Shown here one piece after another: positions 40,271-50,885 of a stretch of 64,000 bases of DNA (positions are counted from its first letter, which is position 1; each line of letters starts with the position of its first letter). A program made the translations under genes and the position numbers. The notes under the pieces were generated by a model. The model did not search any database and was not told the DNA's origin. It saw only the letters and a program-made list of their open reading frames with translations. This stretch comes from an uncultured Reyranella sp. GTDB lineage: Bacteria > Pseudomonadota > Alphaproteobacteria > Reyranellales > Reyranellaceae. The stretch spans positions 186,001 to 250,000 of the forward strand of contig NZ_CAMFKM010000003.1 in assembly GCF_945957355.1 (NCBI RefSeq), read 5' to 3'.

Positions 40271-41146
40271 ATGGCGCAGCGTGTCCGTAAAGCCGTCCTG
40301 CCGGTTGCCGGTCTTGGCACCAGATTCCTTCCTGCAACCAAGGCCATGCCCAAGGAGATGCTGACCGTCGTCGACCGCCCTCTGATCCAGTATGCGGTCG
40401 AAGAGTCCCTTGCCGCCGGCATCGAGGAGTTCGTCTTCGTGTCGGGGCGCAACAAGGGTGCGCTCGAGGATCACTTCGATCACGCCTACGAACTCGAGGC
40501 GACGCTCGAGCAGCGCAAGAAGGCGGCGGAGCTGAAGCAGACGCAAGCCGCCACCATCAAGCCGGGCAATGCCATCTTCACGCGGCAGCAGAAGCCGCTG
40601 GGCCTCGGCCATGCCGTATGGTGCGCCCGACACTGGATCGGGAACGAGCCGTTCGCCGTCCTGCTGCCGGACGAGTTGACGCTCGATACGCCGAGCTGCA
40701 TCGGCCAGCTCGTGCAGGCGCACGAAAAGACCGGCGGCAGCGTGGTCGCCGTGATGGAAGTGCCGCGCGAACAGACGAAGAGCTACGGTATCGCGGCAAT
40801 CAGGAACGAGAATGGCAACCTGTCGGAGATCACCGGCATGGTGGAGAAGCCCAAGCCCGAGGAAGCGCCGTCCAATCTTGCGCTGATCGGCCGGTATGTT
40901 CTGCTGCCTGAAGTCTTCGACCATCTGGACCGGCACGAAACCGGCGCCGGCGATGAAATCCAGCTCACCGACGCCATGGCGAAGATGATCGGCCAAAGCC
41001 CGTTCCATGCACTGCGCTATGCCGGCCAGCGCTACGATTGCGGCAGTCGCCTCGGCTTCCTGGAAGCGAATGTCGCCGTGGCCCTGCATCGTGCCGATAC
41101 CAGCGCGGACACGCGGGCTCTCCTGGCTCGCATGCTGAAGGGCTGA
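40271..41146 (+). CDS. galU: UTP-glucose-1-phosphate uridylyltransferase
   Basis: GalU makes UDP-glucose from UTP and glucose-1-phosphate. The 291-residue protein has the nucleotidyltransferase loop VAGLGTRFLPATKAMPKEML, VDRPLIQYAVEE, then QKPLGLGHAVWCAR and VEKPKPEEAPSNLALIGRY, all specific to bacterial GalU. ATG 40271 is preferred over ATG 40256 since GAGG lies 9 bases before it. It is followed 4 bases later by UDP-glucose dehydrogenase, so the pair makes UDP-glucuronate for polysaccharide. Confidence 0.96.
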   Translation: MAQRVRKAVLPVAGLGTRFLPATKAMPKEMLTVVDRPLIQYAVEESLAAGIEEFVFVSGRNKGALEDHFDHAYELEATLEQRKKAAELKQTQAATIKPGNAIFTRQQKPLGLGHAVWCARHWIGNEPFAVLLPDELTLDTPSCIGQLVQAHEKTGGSVVAVMEVPREQTKSYGIAAIRNENGNLSEITGMVEKPKPEEAPSNLALIGRYVLLPEVFDHLDRHETGAGDEIQLTDAMAKMIGQSPFHALRYAGQRYDCGSRLGFLEANVAVALHRADTSADTRALLARMLKG

Positions 41147-41150
41147 GCAC

Positions 41151-42467
41151 ATGCGTATAGCGATGATCGGGTCTGGCTACGTCGGTCTGGTGTCGGGGGC
41201 GTGCTTTGCTCACTTCGGGCACGATGTTTTCTGCGTGGACAAGGATGCGGGGAAGATCGATCGGCTGCTGAAGGGGGTGATGCCGATCTACGAGCCCGGG
41301 CTGGACAAGCTGGTGGCGGACAATGTGGAGGCGGGCCGTCTGCGGTTCGGGACGGACCTTGCGGCGGCGGTGGGCGATGCGGACGCGGTGTTCATCGCGG
41401 TGGGGACGCCGACGCGTCGGGGCGACGGTCATGCGGACCTGACGTATGTCTACGCGGCGGCGGCGGAGATCGCGCGCTCGATCCGGGGCTACACGGTGGT
41501 GGTGACGAAGTCGACGGTGCCGGTGGGGACGGGTCGTGAGGTTGCGCGGATCATCCGCGAGGCGCATCCGGCCGGGGAGTTCGACGTGGCGTCGAACCCT
41601 GAGTTCCTGCGCGAGGGGGCGGCGATCGAGGACTTCATGAAGCCGGATCGCGTGGTGATCGGGGTTGAGAGCGAGCGGGCGCAGGAGGTGATGTCGGGGA
41701 TCTACCGTCCGCTGAACCTGATCCAGACGCCGATGGTGTTCACGAACATCGAGACGGCGGAGGTAACGAAGTACGCGGGCAACGCGTTCCTGGCGACGAA
41801 GATCACGTTCATCAACGAGATCGCGGACCTGTGCGAGCGGGTGGGGGCGGACGTGCACGACGTGGCGCGGGGGATCGGGCTGGACGGGCGGATCGGGCGG
41901 AAGTTCCTGCATCCGGGTCCGGGGTTCGGGGGCTCGTGCTTCCCGAAGGACACGCTGGCGCTGGCCTACACGGCGCGCGAGGCGAATGCGCCGCAGACGA
42001 TCGTGGAGCAGGTGATCGAGGTGAACAACAGCCGCAAGAAGAAGATGGCGCAGAAGGTCATCGATTTCTGCGGCGGTTCGGTGTCTGGGCAGACGATCGG
42101 TGTGCTGGGGCTGACGTTCAAGGCGAACACGGACGACATGCGGGATGCGCCGTCGCTGGACATCGTGCCGGCGCTGCAGGCGGCGGGGGCGCGGATCGTG
42201 GCGTTTGATCCCGAGGGGATGGAGGAGGCGGGGCGTCTGATGAAGGACGTGAGCTTCGCCCGGACGGCCTACGAGGCGGCGACGGGGGCGGACGTGCTGG
42301 TGGTGATCACCGAATGGCATGAGTTCCGCGGCCTCGACCCGCGGCGGCTGAAGGAGGCGATGCGCCAGCCGCGGATCGTCGACCTGCGCAACATCTTCGA
42401 TCCCGACGAAATGCGGTCCCTCGGCTTCGCCTACGAGAGCATCGGCCGGCCCGGCCCGCGTTCCTGA
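41151..42467 (+). CDS. UDP-glucose 6-dehydrogenase
   Basis: The 438-residue enzyme oxidises UDP-glucose twice to UDP-glucuronate with NAD. It has the Rossmann loop [46 protein letters not shown] and the catalytic Cys in [14 protein letters not shown] (about residue 263). The C-terminal domain has [16 protein letters not shown]. Codon use differs sharply from both neighbours up to about 42300. GCG, GGG, ACG and GTG dominate there instead of GCC, GGC, ACC and GTC, while the last ~170 bases return to the local style. This suggests transfer or recombination. Length and motifs are intact, so it should be active. Confidence 0.95.
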   Translation: MRIAMIGSGYVGLVSGACFAHFGHDVFCVDKDAGKIDRLLKGVMPIYEPGLDKLVADNVEAGRLRFGTDLAAAVGDADAVFIAVGTPTRRGDGHADLTYVYAAAAEIARSIRGYTVVVTKSTVPVGTGREVARIIREAHPAGEFDVASNPEFLREGAAIEDFMKPDRVVIGVESERAQEVMSGIYRPLNLIQTPMVFTNIETAEVTKYAGNAFLATKITFINEIADLCERVGADVHDVARGIGLDGRIGRKFLHPGPGFGGSCFPKDTLALAYTAREANAPQTIVEQVIEVNNSRKKKMAQKVIDFCGGSVSGQTIGVLGLTFKANTDDMRDAPSLDIVPALQAAGARIVAFDPEGMEEAGRLMKDVSFARTAYEAATGADVLVVITEWHEFRGLDPRRLKEAMRQPRIVDLRNIFDPDEMRSLGFAYESIGRPGPRS

Positions 42468-42502
42468 GTCTTTTCCAACGATCCTCTTCCGGAGTTCATG
42501 GC

Positions 42503-43906
42503 ATGAGCCAGACGGCGCACAAGTTCGATCCGAGCATCCTGCGTGAGTACGACATCCGCGGCATCGTGGGCGGGACCGTCCATGCCGCGGATGCGCGGGC
42601 CATCGGTCGAACCTTGGGCACGCTCGTGCGGCGCAAGGGCGGCAAGCGGGTGGTGTTGGGCTACGATGGCCGGCTGAGTTCTCCCGAACTCGCGGCCGCC
42701 TGCATCGAAGGACTGACCGCGGCCGGGATCGACGTGGTCGACATCGGCCTCGCGGCGACGCCGATGCTCTACTTCGCAGTCTATCACCTCGAAGCCGACG
42801 GCGGCATCCAGATCACCGGATCGCACAATCCGCCGGACTACAACGGCTTCAAGATGATGATGGGCAAGAAGTCGTTCTTCGGCGCCGACATCCAGACGCT
42901 GGGTGAGATGTCCGGCAGGGGAGACTGGGAATCGGGGCAGGGCAAGGTCGAGAAGCGGCCGATCCTCGCCGACTATGCCGTTCGCCTGCTGCGGGACGTG
43001 AAGCCGGGCAAGAAGCTCAAGGTCGCCTGGGATACCGGCAACGGCGCCGTCGGCGTCTCGATCCATGCGGTCGTCGACAAGCTCGAAGGCGAGCATTTCG
43101 TGCTCAACGAGAAGGTCGACGGCACCTTCCCGGCACACCATCCCGACCCGACAGTGCCGAAGAACCTCGAGCAGCTGATCGCGGAGGTGAAGAAGCGGGG
43201 CTGCGACCTCGGCATCGCCTTCGACGGCGACGGTGACCGGATCGGCGCGGTCGACGGCAAGGGCCGTATCCTGTGGGGCGACCAGCTCCTGGTCCTGTGG
43301 GCGCGCGACGTGCTGAAGAACAAGCCCGGTGCGACCATCATCGCCGATGTGAAGGCGAGCCAGGTCCTGTTCGACGAGATCGCCAAGGCCGGCGGCCAGC
43401 CGATGATGTTCAAGACCGGCCATTCGCTGATCAAGAGCAAGATGGCCGAGGTCGGTGCGCCGCTTGCGGGCGAGATGAGCGGGCATGTGTTCTTCGCCGA
43501 CACCTTCTATGGCTTCGACGACGCGCTGTATTGCGCCCTGCGCCTGCTCAACATCGTGGCGAATGCCAAGGAGAGCCTGGCGGACATGCGCGACGGGCTG
43601 CCCCAGCCCGTGAACACGCCCGAGCTGCGCTTCGACTGCCCGGACGACCAGAAGTTCGGTGTCGTCGAGAAGGTCAAGGCGAAGCTGCAGAAGGACGGCG
43701 CGAAGTTCTCCGACATCGACGGCGTGCGCGTCAGCACCAAGGACGGCTGGTGGCTCCTGCGCGCGTCGAACACCCAGCCGGTGCTGGTGGCGCGCTGCGA
43801 GGCGACCGACGATGCGGGACTGGGACGCCTGATGACGGACCTGAAGGCCGCCCTGGCGGCATGCGGCGTGGAGCTTCCGGACGACGCCTCGTCCGGCCAT
43901 CACTGA
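42503..43906 (+). CDS. Phosphomannomutase/phosphoglucomutase
   Basis: This 467-residue alpha-D-phosphohexomutase (AlgC/ManB type) interconverts hexose 6- and 1-phosphates, feeding GDP-mannose and UDP-glucose synthesis. [16 protein letters not shown] is the start of domain 1. The phosphoserine loop is [11 protein letters not shown] (about residue 109). The Mg2+ loop is [13 protein letters not shown] (about 242), the sugar-binding loop GEMSGHVFF (about 327), and the phosphate loop in domain 4 [15 protein letters not shown]. Located after galU and the dehydrogenase, it completes a nucleotide-sugar set. Confidence 0.95.
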   Translation: MSQTAHKFDPSILREYDIRGIVGGTVHAADARAIGRTLGTLVRRKGGKRVVLGYDGRLSSPELAAACIEGLTAAGIDVVDIGLAATPMLYFAVYHLEADGGIQITGSHNPPDYNGFKMMMGKKSFFGADIQTLGEMSGRGDWESGQGKVEKRPILADYAVRLLRDVKPGKKLKVAWDTGNGAVGVSIHAVVDKLEGEHFVLNEKVDGTFPAHHPDPTVPKNLEQLIAEVKKRGCDLGIAFDGDGDRIGAVDGKGRILWGDQLLVLWARDVLKNKPGATIIADVKASQVLFDEIAKAGGQPMMFKTGHSLIKSKMAEVGAPLAGEMSGHVFFADTFYGFDDALYCALRLLNIVANAKESLADMRDGLPQPVNTPELRFDCPDDQKFGVVEKVKAKLQKDGAKFSDIDGVRVSTKDGWWLLRASNTQPVLVARCEATDDAGLGRLMTDLKAALAACGVELPDDASSGHH

Positions 43907-44340
43907 TGCGCTTCTTCTTCTACGGCACGTTGCTCGATCGTGACGTGACCGCACTGGTACTGGGGCGGCGGCTGCCACCCCAGGCCTATACGGAAGCAAG
44001 CCTGCAGGGTCATGCGCGGCGGCGGGTGCAGGGCGCGACCTATCCCATCGTCATCGCCGATCCGTGCGGCGAAGTGCCGGGCGCGATCGTCGGCGGTCTC
44101 AGCGCGCGCGACGTTGCGCACCTCGCTGCCTATGAAGGACCGGGCTACCAGGTCGCTCCGCTCAGGGTCAGGGTGCAGGGCAGGACGACCGTGGTATCGG
44201 TTTTCGAACCCATCCAGTCACGACTAAAGCCCAGCCGAGAATTGTGGGATCTGACGGTCTGGCAGCGTCGTCACAAACGATCGTTCGTGGACCGTCTGAG
44301 GAGAGCCCTCAGCGTGCACCCGGCGTATTCCACGCCGTGA
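43906..44340 (+). CDS. Gamma-glutamylcyclotransferase (AIG2)-like protein
   Basis: The 144-residue protein has the AIG2/GGCT fold. [14 protein letters not shown] gives the YGTL substrate loop, and the family Glu lies in HLAAYEGPGYQ (about residue 80). The ATG overlaps the mutase stop (TGATG), so it is coupled. Members act on gamma-glutamyl amines or are uncharacterised. The last ~60 residues after LWDLTVWQRRH are basic. The 3' end overlaps the convergent carboxypeptidase gene by 32 bases. Confidence 0.85.
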   Translation: MRFFFYGTLLDRDVTALVLGRRLPPQAYTEASLQGHARRRVQGATYPIVIADPCGEVPGAIVGGLSARDVAHLAAYEGPGYQVAPLRVRVQGRTTVVSVFEPIQSRLKPSRELWDLTVWQRRHKRSFVDRLRRALSVHPAYSTP

Positions 44341-45751
44341 CCTGCAGCGCCGAGCAATAGACTTTCCGCTTTTCGAGGCGCTTGCAGCCCTCGACGGCCT
44401 GCTCCTGCGACAGGTTGATCAAACGTGCGCGATGAAAGACGCGATTGGCCATCTGCACCTCGTCGACGATCGCCGAGGCCGAGCGCGCATTTGGCAGCGC
44501 CGCGGTCGCGCGCTCAAGGGCTGCCTGGGCGGCCTGCGGTTCGCTGAACGACCCGACCTGTATCACCCAGCTTCCGAGAGCGGGCGTGTCCGTCGCGACG
44601 GGAGGCGGGGCAGGAGGGACGGCTGCGAAGGCGGCCGGCGCCGCCGGCGTTGCCGGGGCGGGCGGAACGAAGCCTGCATACTTGGGGCTGACCTGCTTCG
44701 AGGGCGCGGCCGGCGGTCGATAGGCCTCGGCGAAGCTGGCGCCGGGATCGAACTGGGCCGCCGTGTAGCGCGCCGACGGGGGCTTGCGCACCGACGTCCA
44801 GGGCGAGAGCTGCATGGCCGCGGCCAGCGTGAAGCCGCGATCCATCAGGGCCGCCATCGTGCGGTCGCGCTGGGCGGCGCTCGTGCCCCCCATGACGACG
44901 CCGATCAGGCGGCGGTTGTCGCGCACCGCCGACATCACGAGATTGAAGCCCGAGGCATTCGTGTAGCCGGTCTTCAGACCGTCGGCGCCGTCGTAGCTGC
45001 CGAGCATGCGATTGTGGTTCTCGAGGGTGCGGCCGCGGTACGAGTAGCTTTGTACCGAGAAGATCGCATAGTAGTGCGGATAGTCGCGCAGCAACGCGTT
45101 GGCGAGCTTCGCCAGGTCTCGCGCCGTGGTGACCTGCTCGCTGTTGGGCAGGCCCGACGCATTCCGGAATACCGTCGAACTCATGCCGAGCTGACGCGCC
45201 TTCTGGGTCATCAGGCGGGCAAACGCCTCCTCGCTGCCGGCGAGGCCTTCGGCCAGGAGGACAGCAGCGTCGTTGGCCGAACGCGTGACCAGAGCCATCG
45301 TCGCGTCACGCACGTTCACGGTGCCGCCCGGGGTCATGCCCATCTTGGTCGGCGGGGCATTCAGCGCATTGACCGAAACGGGAAGGCCGTCGCCAAGAGA
45401 CAGGCGGCCCGAATCCAGGGCCGAGAAGGTGAGGTAGATCGTCATCAGCTTGGTGAGCGAGGCCGGATGACGAAGTTCGTCGGCGCGATCGGAAGCCAGC
45501 TCGCGGCCGCTGGTGGCATCGACGATCAGATAGGATTCCTTCGCGGAGACGGCCGGATTGGCCACCCACGAGGAGGAGGTATTGCGCGAGGAGGCCTTGG
45601 CGCGAGCCTTTGCGGGCGGGGCGGCGCGCTTGACCGACTTCGCTTGGGTCTGCGCGTCAACGGGCGATGGCGCGAGCGAGGCACCTAGAAAAAGAATGCT
45701 GACGGCGACCCAAGAAAAGCCGACCGCAATTCGCCTGAGGGGAAAAATCAT
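44309..45751 (-). CDS. D-alanyl-D-alanine carboxypeptidase with C-terminal SPOR domain
   Basis: This 480-residue penicillin-binding protein trims the terminal D-Ala from peptidoglycan stems. A signal peptide (VGFSWVAVSILFLGASLAPSPVDAQ) precedes a basic Ala-rich spacer. The S11 peptidase motifs are SLTK (in HPASLTKLMT), SAND and KTG (in GLKTGYTNASG). A Pro/Ala linker leads to a SPOR domain (SWVIQVGSFSEPQAAQAALE to VYCSALQV) that binds denuded glycan, often at division sites. Cys pairs occur in the SPOR region. Divergent from the exported-protein gene at 45914. Confidence 0.94.
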   Translation of the reverse strand: MIFPLRRIAVGFSWVAVSILFLGASLAPSPVDAQTQAKSVKRAAPPAKARAKASSRNTSSSWVANPAVSAKESYLIVDATSGRELASDRADELRHPASLTKLMTIYLTFSALDSGRLSLGDGLPVSVNALNAPPTKMGMTPGGTVNVRDATMALVTRSANDAAVLLAEGLAGSEEAFARLMTQKARQLGMSSTVFRNASGLPNSEQVTTARDLAKLANALLRDYPHYYAIFSVQSYSYRGRTLENHNRMLGSYDGADGLKTGYTNASGFNLVMSAVRDNRRLIGVVMGGTSAAQRDRTMAALMDRGFTLAAAMQLSPWTSVRKPPSARYTAAQFDPGASFAEAYRPPAAPSKQVSPKYAGFVPPAPATPAAPAAFAAVPPAPPPVATDTPALGSWVIQVGSFSEPQAAQAALERATAALPNARSASAIVDEVQMANRVFHRARLINLSQEQAVEGCKRLEKRKVYCSALQVTAWNTPGAR

Positions 45752-45816
45752 TGCGAATACGCCACACGCGAAATCTGATTCTTGTGATCGCCCAATAGGT
45801 TATGAGCAATTGCTGG

Positions 45817-45831
45817 AACTTTACTAAAGTT
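45817..45831. promoter_or_regulatory. Perfect inverted repeat between divergent genes
   Basis: AACTTTA-C-TAAAGTT is a perfect 7-bp inverted repeat. It lies 66 bases before the carboxypeptidase start and 83 bases before the exported-protein start, in an AT-richer patch. It could be a repressor operator. Confidence 0.35.
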
Positions 45832-45913
45832 TGTAGGGCTATGCAACTTTGGACATGCCGCTCTGCTGCCGTAGTTGGTTCGGATTATGCAGGCGTTTCG
45901 CTTTGGAGGCGTG

Positions 45914-46633
45914 ATGAAGGCTTTTTTGGCGGCGTTGGCTGCCCTGACCGCCCTGACAGCGGCGCCGGCGATGGCGCAGCGGCCCGATCGCAACGTCGAA
46001 CTGCCGGTCGTGCGCAGTTTTCACTGGTTCGACTTCGTTGCGGCCAACGACATCCGCGACGCCTGCGCGCCGGGCGGCCGCAACCGGCTCAGGCTCGTCT
46101 ACAACGCCCTCTGGGAGGAGCAGGTCCGTGTCTACGAGATCTTCCTGCAGCCCGACGGCACGGCCGGCATGAACATCGGCGTTCTGGTGGGGCAAGGTTA
46201 TGCGACGACCGGCATCACCAATATGCTCATCTCCAACCCGAAGGATATTTTTGCCCCTTGGAGCATGAAGGGCGGCCAGCGCATTCTGACCGTGGACGAA
46301 ACCCGGGAACTGCTCGGATCGATGGAGGAGAGCCGCGCCTTCGGTCCGCCGCGGGACGGAATGCGACTGCCCGACAACGACTTCTGGTGGACCGTCGCCT
46401 CCTGCCGCAATGGCGTCTGGGGCTTCCAAGCCTATCACTATCCGACCGACGGCTTCGCGAACGTGAAATTCTCGGCCAGACTGTTCTCGTGGGACAAGGT
46501 GCCGATACCGGTCAATCCGCCCCGCAAGCTGGAGCCCGCGGAGCTGCGGCGTGACTGGAACGCTCCGGTTGACCGCGCCCGTGCCGACCGCTGGATGCTG
46601 GTCGTCGGAAAGGATGGTCTCCGGCCGAGGTAG
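45914..46633 (+). CDS. Exported protein of unknown function
   Basis: The 239-residue product begins with a signal peptide, MKAFLAALAALTALTAAPAMA, cleaved before QRPDRNVELP. The ATG at 45914 follows GGAGG at a good distance; an upstream GTG would add 13 residues. The mature part is rich in aromatic residues (RSFHWFDFVAANDIRD, NDFWWTVASCRNGVWGFQAYHYP) and has two Cys, perhaps a disulfide. I do not recognise a named domain. It lies next to a periplasmic carboxypeptidase and before clpS, but the gap to clpS shows no coupling. Confidence 0.8.
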   Translation: MKAFLAALAALTALTAAPAMAQRPDRNVELPVVRSFHWFDFVAANDIRDACAPGGRNRLRLVYNALWEEQVRVYEIFLQPDGTAGMNIGVLVGQGYATTGITNMLISNPKDIFAPWSMKGGQRILTVDETRELLGSMEESRAFGPPRDGMRLPDNDFWWTVASCRNGVWGFQAYHYPTDGFANVKFSARLFSWDKVPIPVNPPRKLEPAELRRDWNAPVDRARADRWMLVVGKDGLRPR

Positions 46634-46696
46634 CGGAACCCGTAACGCTACCTATATAATTCATGGGTTGCTTGATTTTGGAGCGTGACGACGGCG

Positions 46697-47104
46697 ATGT
46701 ATTTTCTGCGCAGTGCAGGCGAATGGCGGCTCGGCGGCGGGGCGGGCGAGCCTCCCCAACAGCCACCCCAGCAGCCGCCGCGTCGTGATGACGGCGAAGG
46801 CGGAGACGATGGCCGCACGGGCGCACTGACGCTTACGCGCACGCGCACCAAGAAGCCATCGATGTACAAGGTGCTGATGCTGAACGACGACTACACGCCG
46901 ATGGAGTTCGTGGTCGATGTTCTGCAGAACATCTTCCAGAAAAATCGCGAAGAGGCGACCGAGGTCATGCTCCACGTCCATCAGAAGGGCGTGGGAGTCT
47001 GCGGTGTCTATACCTACGAGATCGCCGAGACGAAGGTGACGCAGACGGTGGATTACGCCCGCAAGAACCAGCACCCTCTCCAGTGCACGTTGGAGAAAGA
47101 GTAA
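46697..47104 (+). CDS. clpS: ATP-dependent Clp protease adaptor ClpS
   Basis: ClpS delivers N-end-rule substrates to ClpA. The core is [25 protein letters not shown] (quoted in part), [22 protein letters not shown] and the C-terminal [12 protein letters not shown]. The substrate pocket residues of ClpS are in the [10 protein letters not shown] and the MLHVH segments. The N-terminal ~45 residues form a Gly/Pro/Gln-rich extension ([17 protein letters not shown]). ATG 46697 is taken; GTG 46685 would add four residues. clpA follows 43 bases downstream. Confidence 0.95.
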   Translation: MYFLRSAGEWRLGGGAGEPPQQPPQQPPRRDDGEGGDDGRTGALTLTRTRTKKPSMYKVLMLNDDYTPMEFVVDVLQNIFQKNREEATEVMLHVHQKGVGVCGVYTYEIAETKVTQTVDYARKNQHPLQCTLEKE

Positions 47105-47147
47105 CGACGACCGAGAGTAGTTCGTTTTTTCCTGTCGAGGTGTTTCG

Positions 47148-49474
<2,327 letters not shown>

Positions 49475-49475
<1 letters not shown>

Positions 49476-49648
49476 TGAGCGCCTTCAAGCCACTCTGGAT
49501 CGCCTTCCGCGCCGCGGTGCTTGCCACCGCGGTGTTCTGGGTGGTCCTGTTCATCATCGACAAGACCGGATGGCAGGCGCCGCTCGGGATGACCGAGCAG
49601 CTCGTCTTCTTCGTGGTCTTCTTCTTCGGGGTGCTGATGGCCAAGTAG
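49475..49648 (+). CDS. 57-residue membrane micropeptide coupled to clpA
   Basis: GTG at 49475 overlaps the last base of the clpA stop, and the frame runs 57 codons to TAG at 49646-49648. The product has two hydrophobic helices (IAFRAAVLATAVFWVVLFII and LVFFVVFFFGVLMAK) joined by DKTGWQAPLGMTEQ. This looks like a small two-pass membrane protein. The TAGTG overlap and GC3-rich codons support translation. I do not recognise a family. Whether it helps the Clp system or is simply in the same operon is unknown. Confidence 0.6.
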
Positions 49649-49652
49649 GCCG

Positions 49653-50831
49653 TCAGCCCTCGTTTTCCTTCCTGAACGGCGAGTACTGCATCAACCCTTC
49701 GATCTCCTGCTGCACCGCGGGGCGCTCGCGCTTGAGATAGTCGTCGACGGCGCGCCGGAAGTTCGGGTCGGAGATCCAGTGGGCGGAGTAGGTCGGTACC
49801 GGAAGGTAGCCGCGCTGGATCTTGTGGTCGCCCTGCGCGCCGGCCTCCACTCGGGCCAGCCCGTGGGCGATCGCGTAGTCGATGGCCTGGTAGTAGCAGG
49901 CCTCGAAATGCAGGAAGGCGTGGCTTTCGAGGCAACCCCAGTAGCGACCGTAGAGCGTGTCGTCGCCCTTGAGGTTGAGCGCGCCGCCGACCGGACGGCC
50001 GTCGGCCTCGGCCATCACCAGCACGACCTTGTCGGCCATGGTCGTGCCCAGGATGTCGAAGAAGGAACGCGTCAGATAGGGCGTCCCCCACTTGCGACCG
50101 CCAGTGTCCATGTAGAAGGCGAAGAACGCGTCCCAATGCTCGGGCCGGATGTCGTCACCGCTCAGCGCCTGGATGGCAATCCCCTCGCGCCGCACGGCCT
50201 CACGCTCCTTGCGGACCGCCTTGCGCTTGCGCGAGGAAAGCGCCGCCAGGAAATCGTCGAAGGTCCGGTAACCGTCATTGCTCCAGTGGTACTGCTGCCC
50301 CAGCCGTAGCAGCCAGCCGCGTTCGCCGAACCGCTTCCACTCTTCTTCGGTGCAGAAGGTGGCGTGGACGGAGCTGATGTTGTTGTCGTCGGCGATCTTG
50401 GCCAGCATGTCGATCAGGGCATCGCGGACCGCGTCGGCCAGCGGGCCGGGACGGGCGAAGAGCCGCGGGCCGGGTACCGGCGTGAAGGGCACGGCGACCT
50501 GGAGCTTGGGATAGTAGCGGCCGCCGGCGCGCTCCAGGGCCTGCGCCCAGCCATGGTCGAACACATACTCGCCCTGCGAATGGCTCTTCATGTAGAGCGG
50601 CGCGGCACCCTGGAGCACGCCATCGTCGGACTCCGCCAGCAGGTATTGCGGCTGCCAGCCGGTGCGCCGTCCGACCGACTTCGAGTCTTCCAGCGCCTTC
50701 AGGAAGCCGTAGCTGAGAAACGGGTTGCCCGCCGAGCCCGGCGCGAGCGCGCAGGCATCCCATTGGGCGCCGTCGACCGCGGCGAGCGAGTCGACGATGC
50801 GCAGACCGATTGTCGGGGCATCATCCGGCAT
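49653..50831 (-). CDS. FemAB-like GNAT-fold acyltransferase (peptidoglycan biosynthesis/recognition family)
   Basis: The 392-residue protein matches the COG3146 family of FemAB/GNAT-like N-acyltransferases. Signatures include NPFLSYGFLKALEDSKSVG near residue 36, QGAAPLYMKSHSQGEYVFD, DNNISSVHATF, NDGYRTFDDFLAALSSRKRKAVRKE and GRYWGCLESHAFLHFEACYYQAIDYAIAHGL (quoted in part). No signal peptide. Substrates are unproven in the family. It is convergent with clpA and the micro-ORF (4-base gap) and is followed by the RND pump gene on the same strand after a 54-base gap. Confidence 0.88.
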   Translation of the reverse strand: MPDDAPTIGLRIVDSLAAVDGAQWDACALAPGSAGNPFLSYGFLKALEDSKSVGRRTGWQPQYLLAESDDGVLQGAAPLYMKSHSQGEYVFDHGWAQALERAGGRYYPKLQVAVPFTPVPGPRLFARPGPLADAVRDALIDMLAKIADDNNISSVHATFCTEEEWKRFGERGWLLRLGQQYHWSNDGYRTFDDFLAALSSRKRKAVRKEREAVRREGIAIQALSGDDIRPEHWDAFFAFYMDTGGRKWGTPYLTRSFFDILGTTMADKVVLVMAEADGRPVGGALNLKGDDTLYGRYWGCLESHAFLHFEACYYQAIDYAIAHGLARVEAGAQGDHKIQRGYLPVPTYSAHWISDPNFRRAVDDYLKRERPAVQQEIEGLMQYSPFRKENEG

Positions 50832-50885
50832 GCCTCCAGCATAGCGTGAATCGTGCCAGCACGATGGCCAATCGGTGCCGCCGTT

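Noticed and set aside
40965..42320. 451-codon antisense frame over UDP-glucose dehydrogenase
   Set aside because: It follows from the G-biased third positions of the real gene; the product is Arg/His/Pro-rich and has no recognisable fold.
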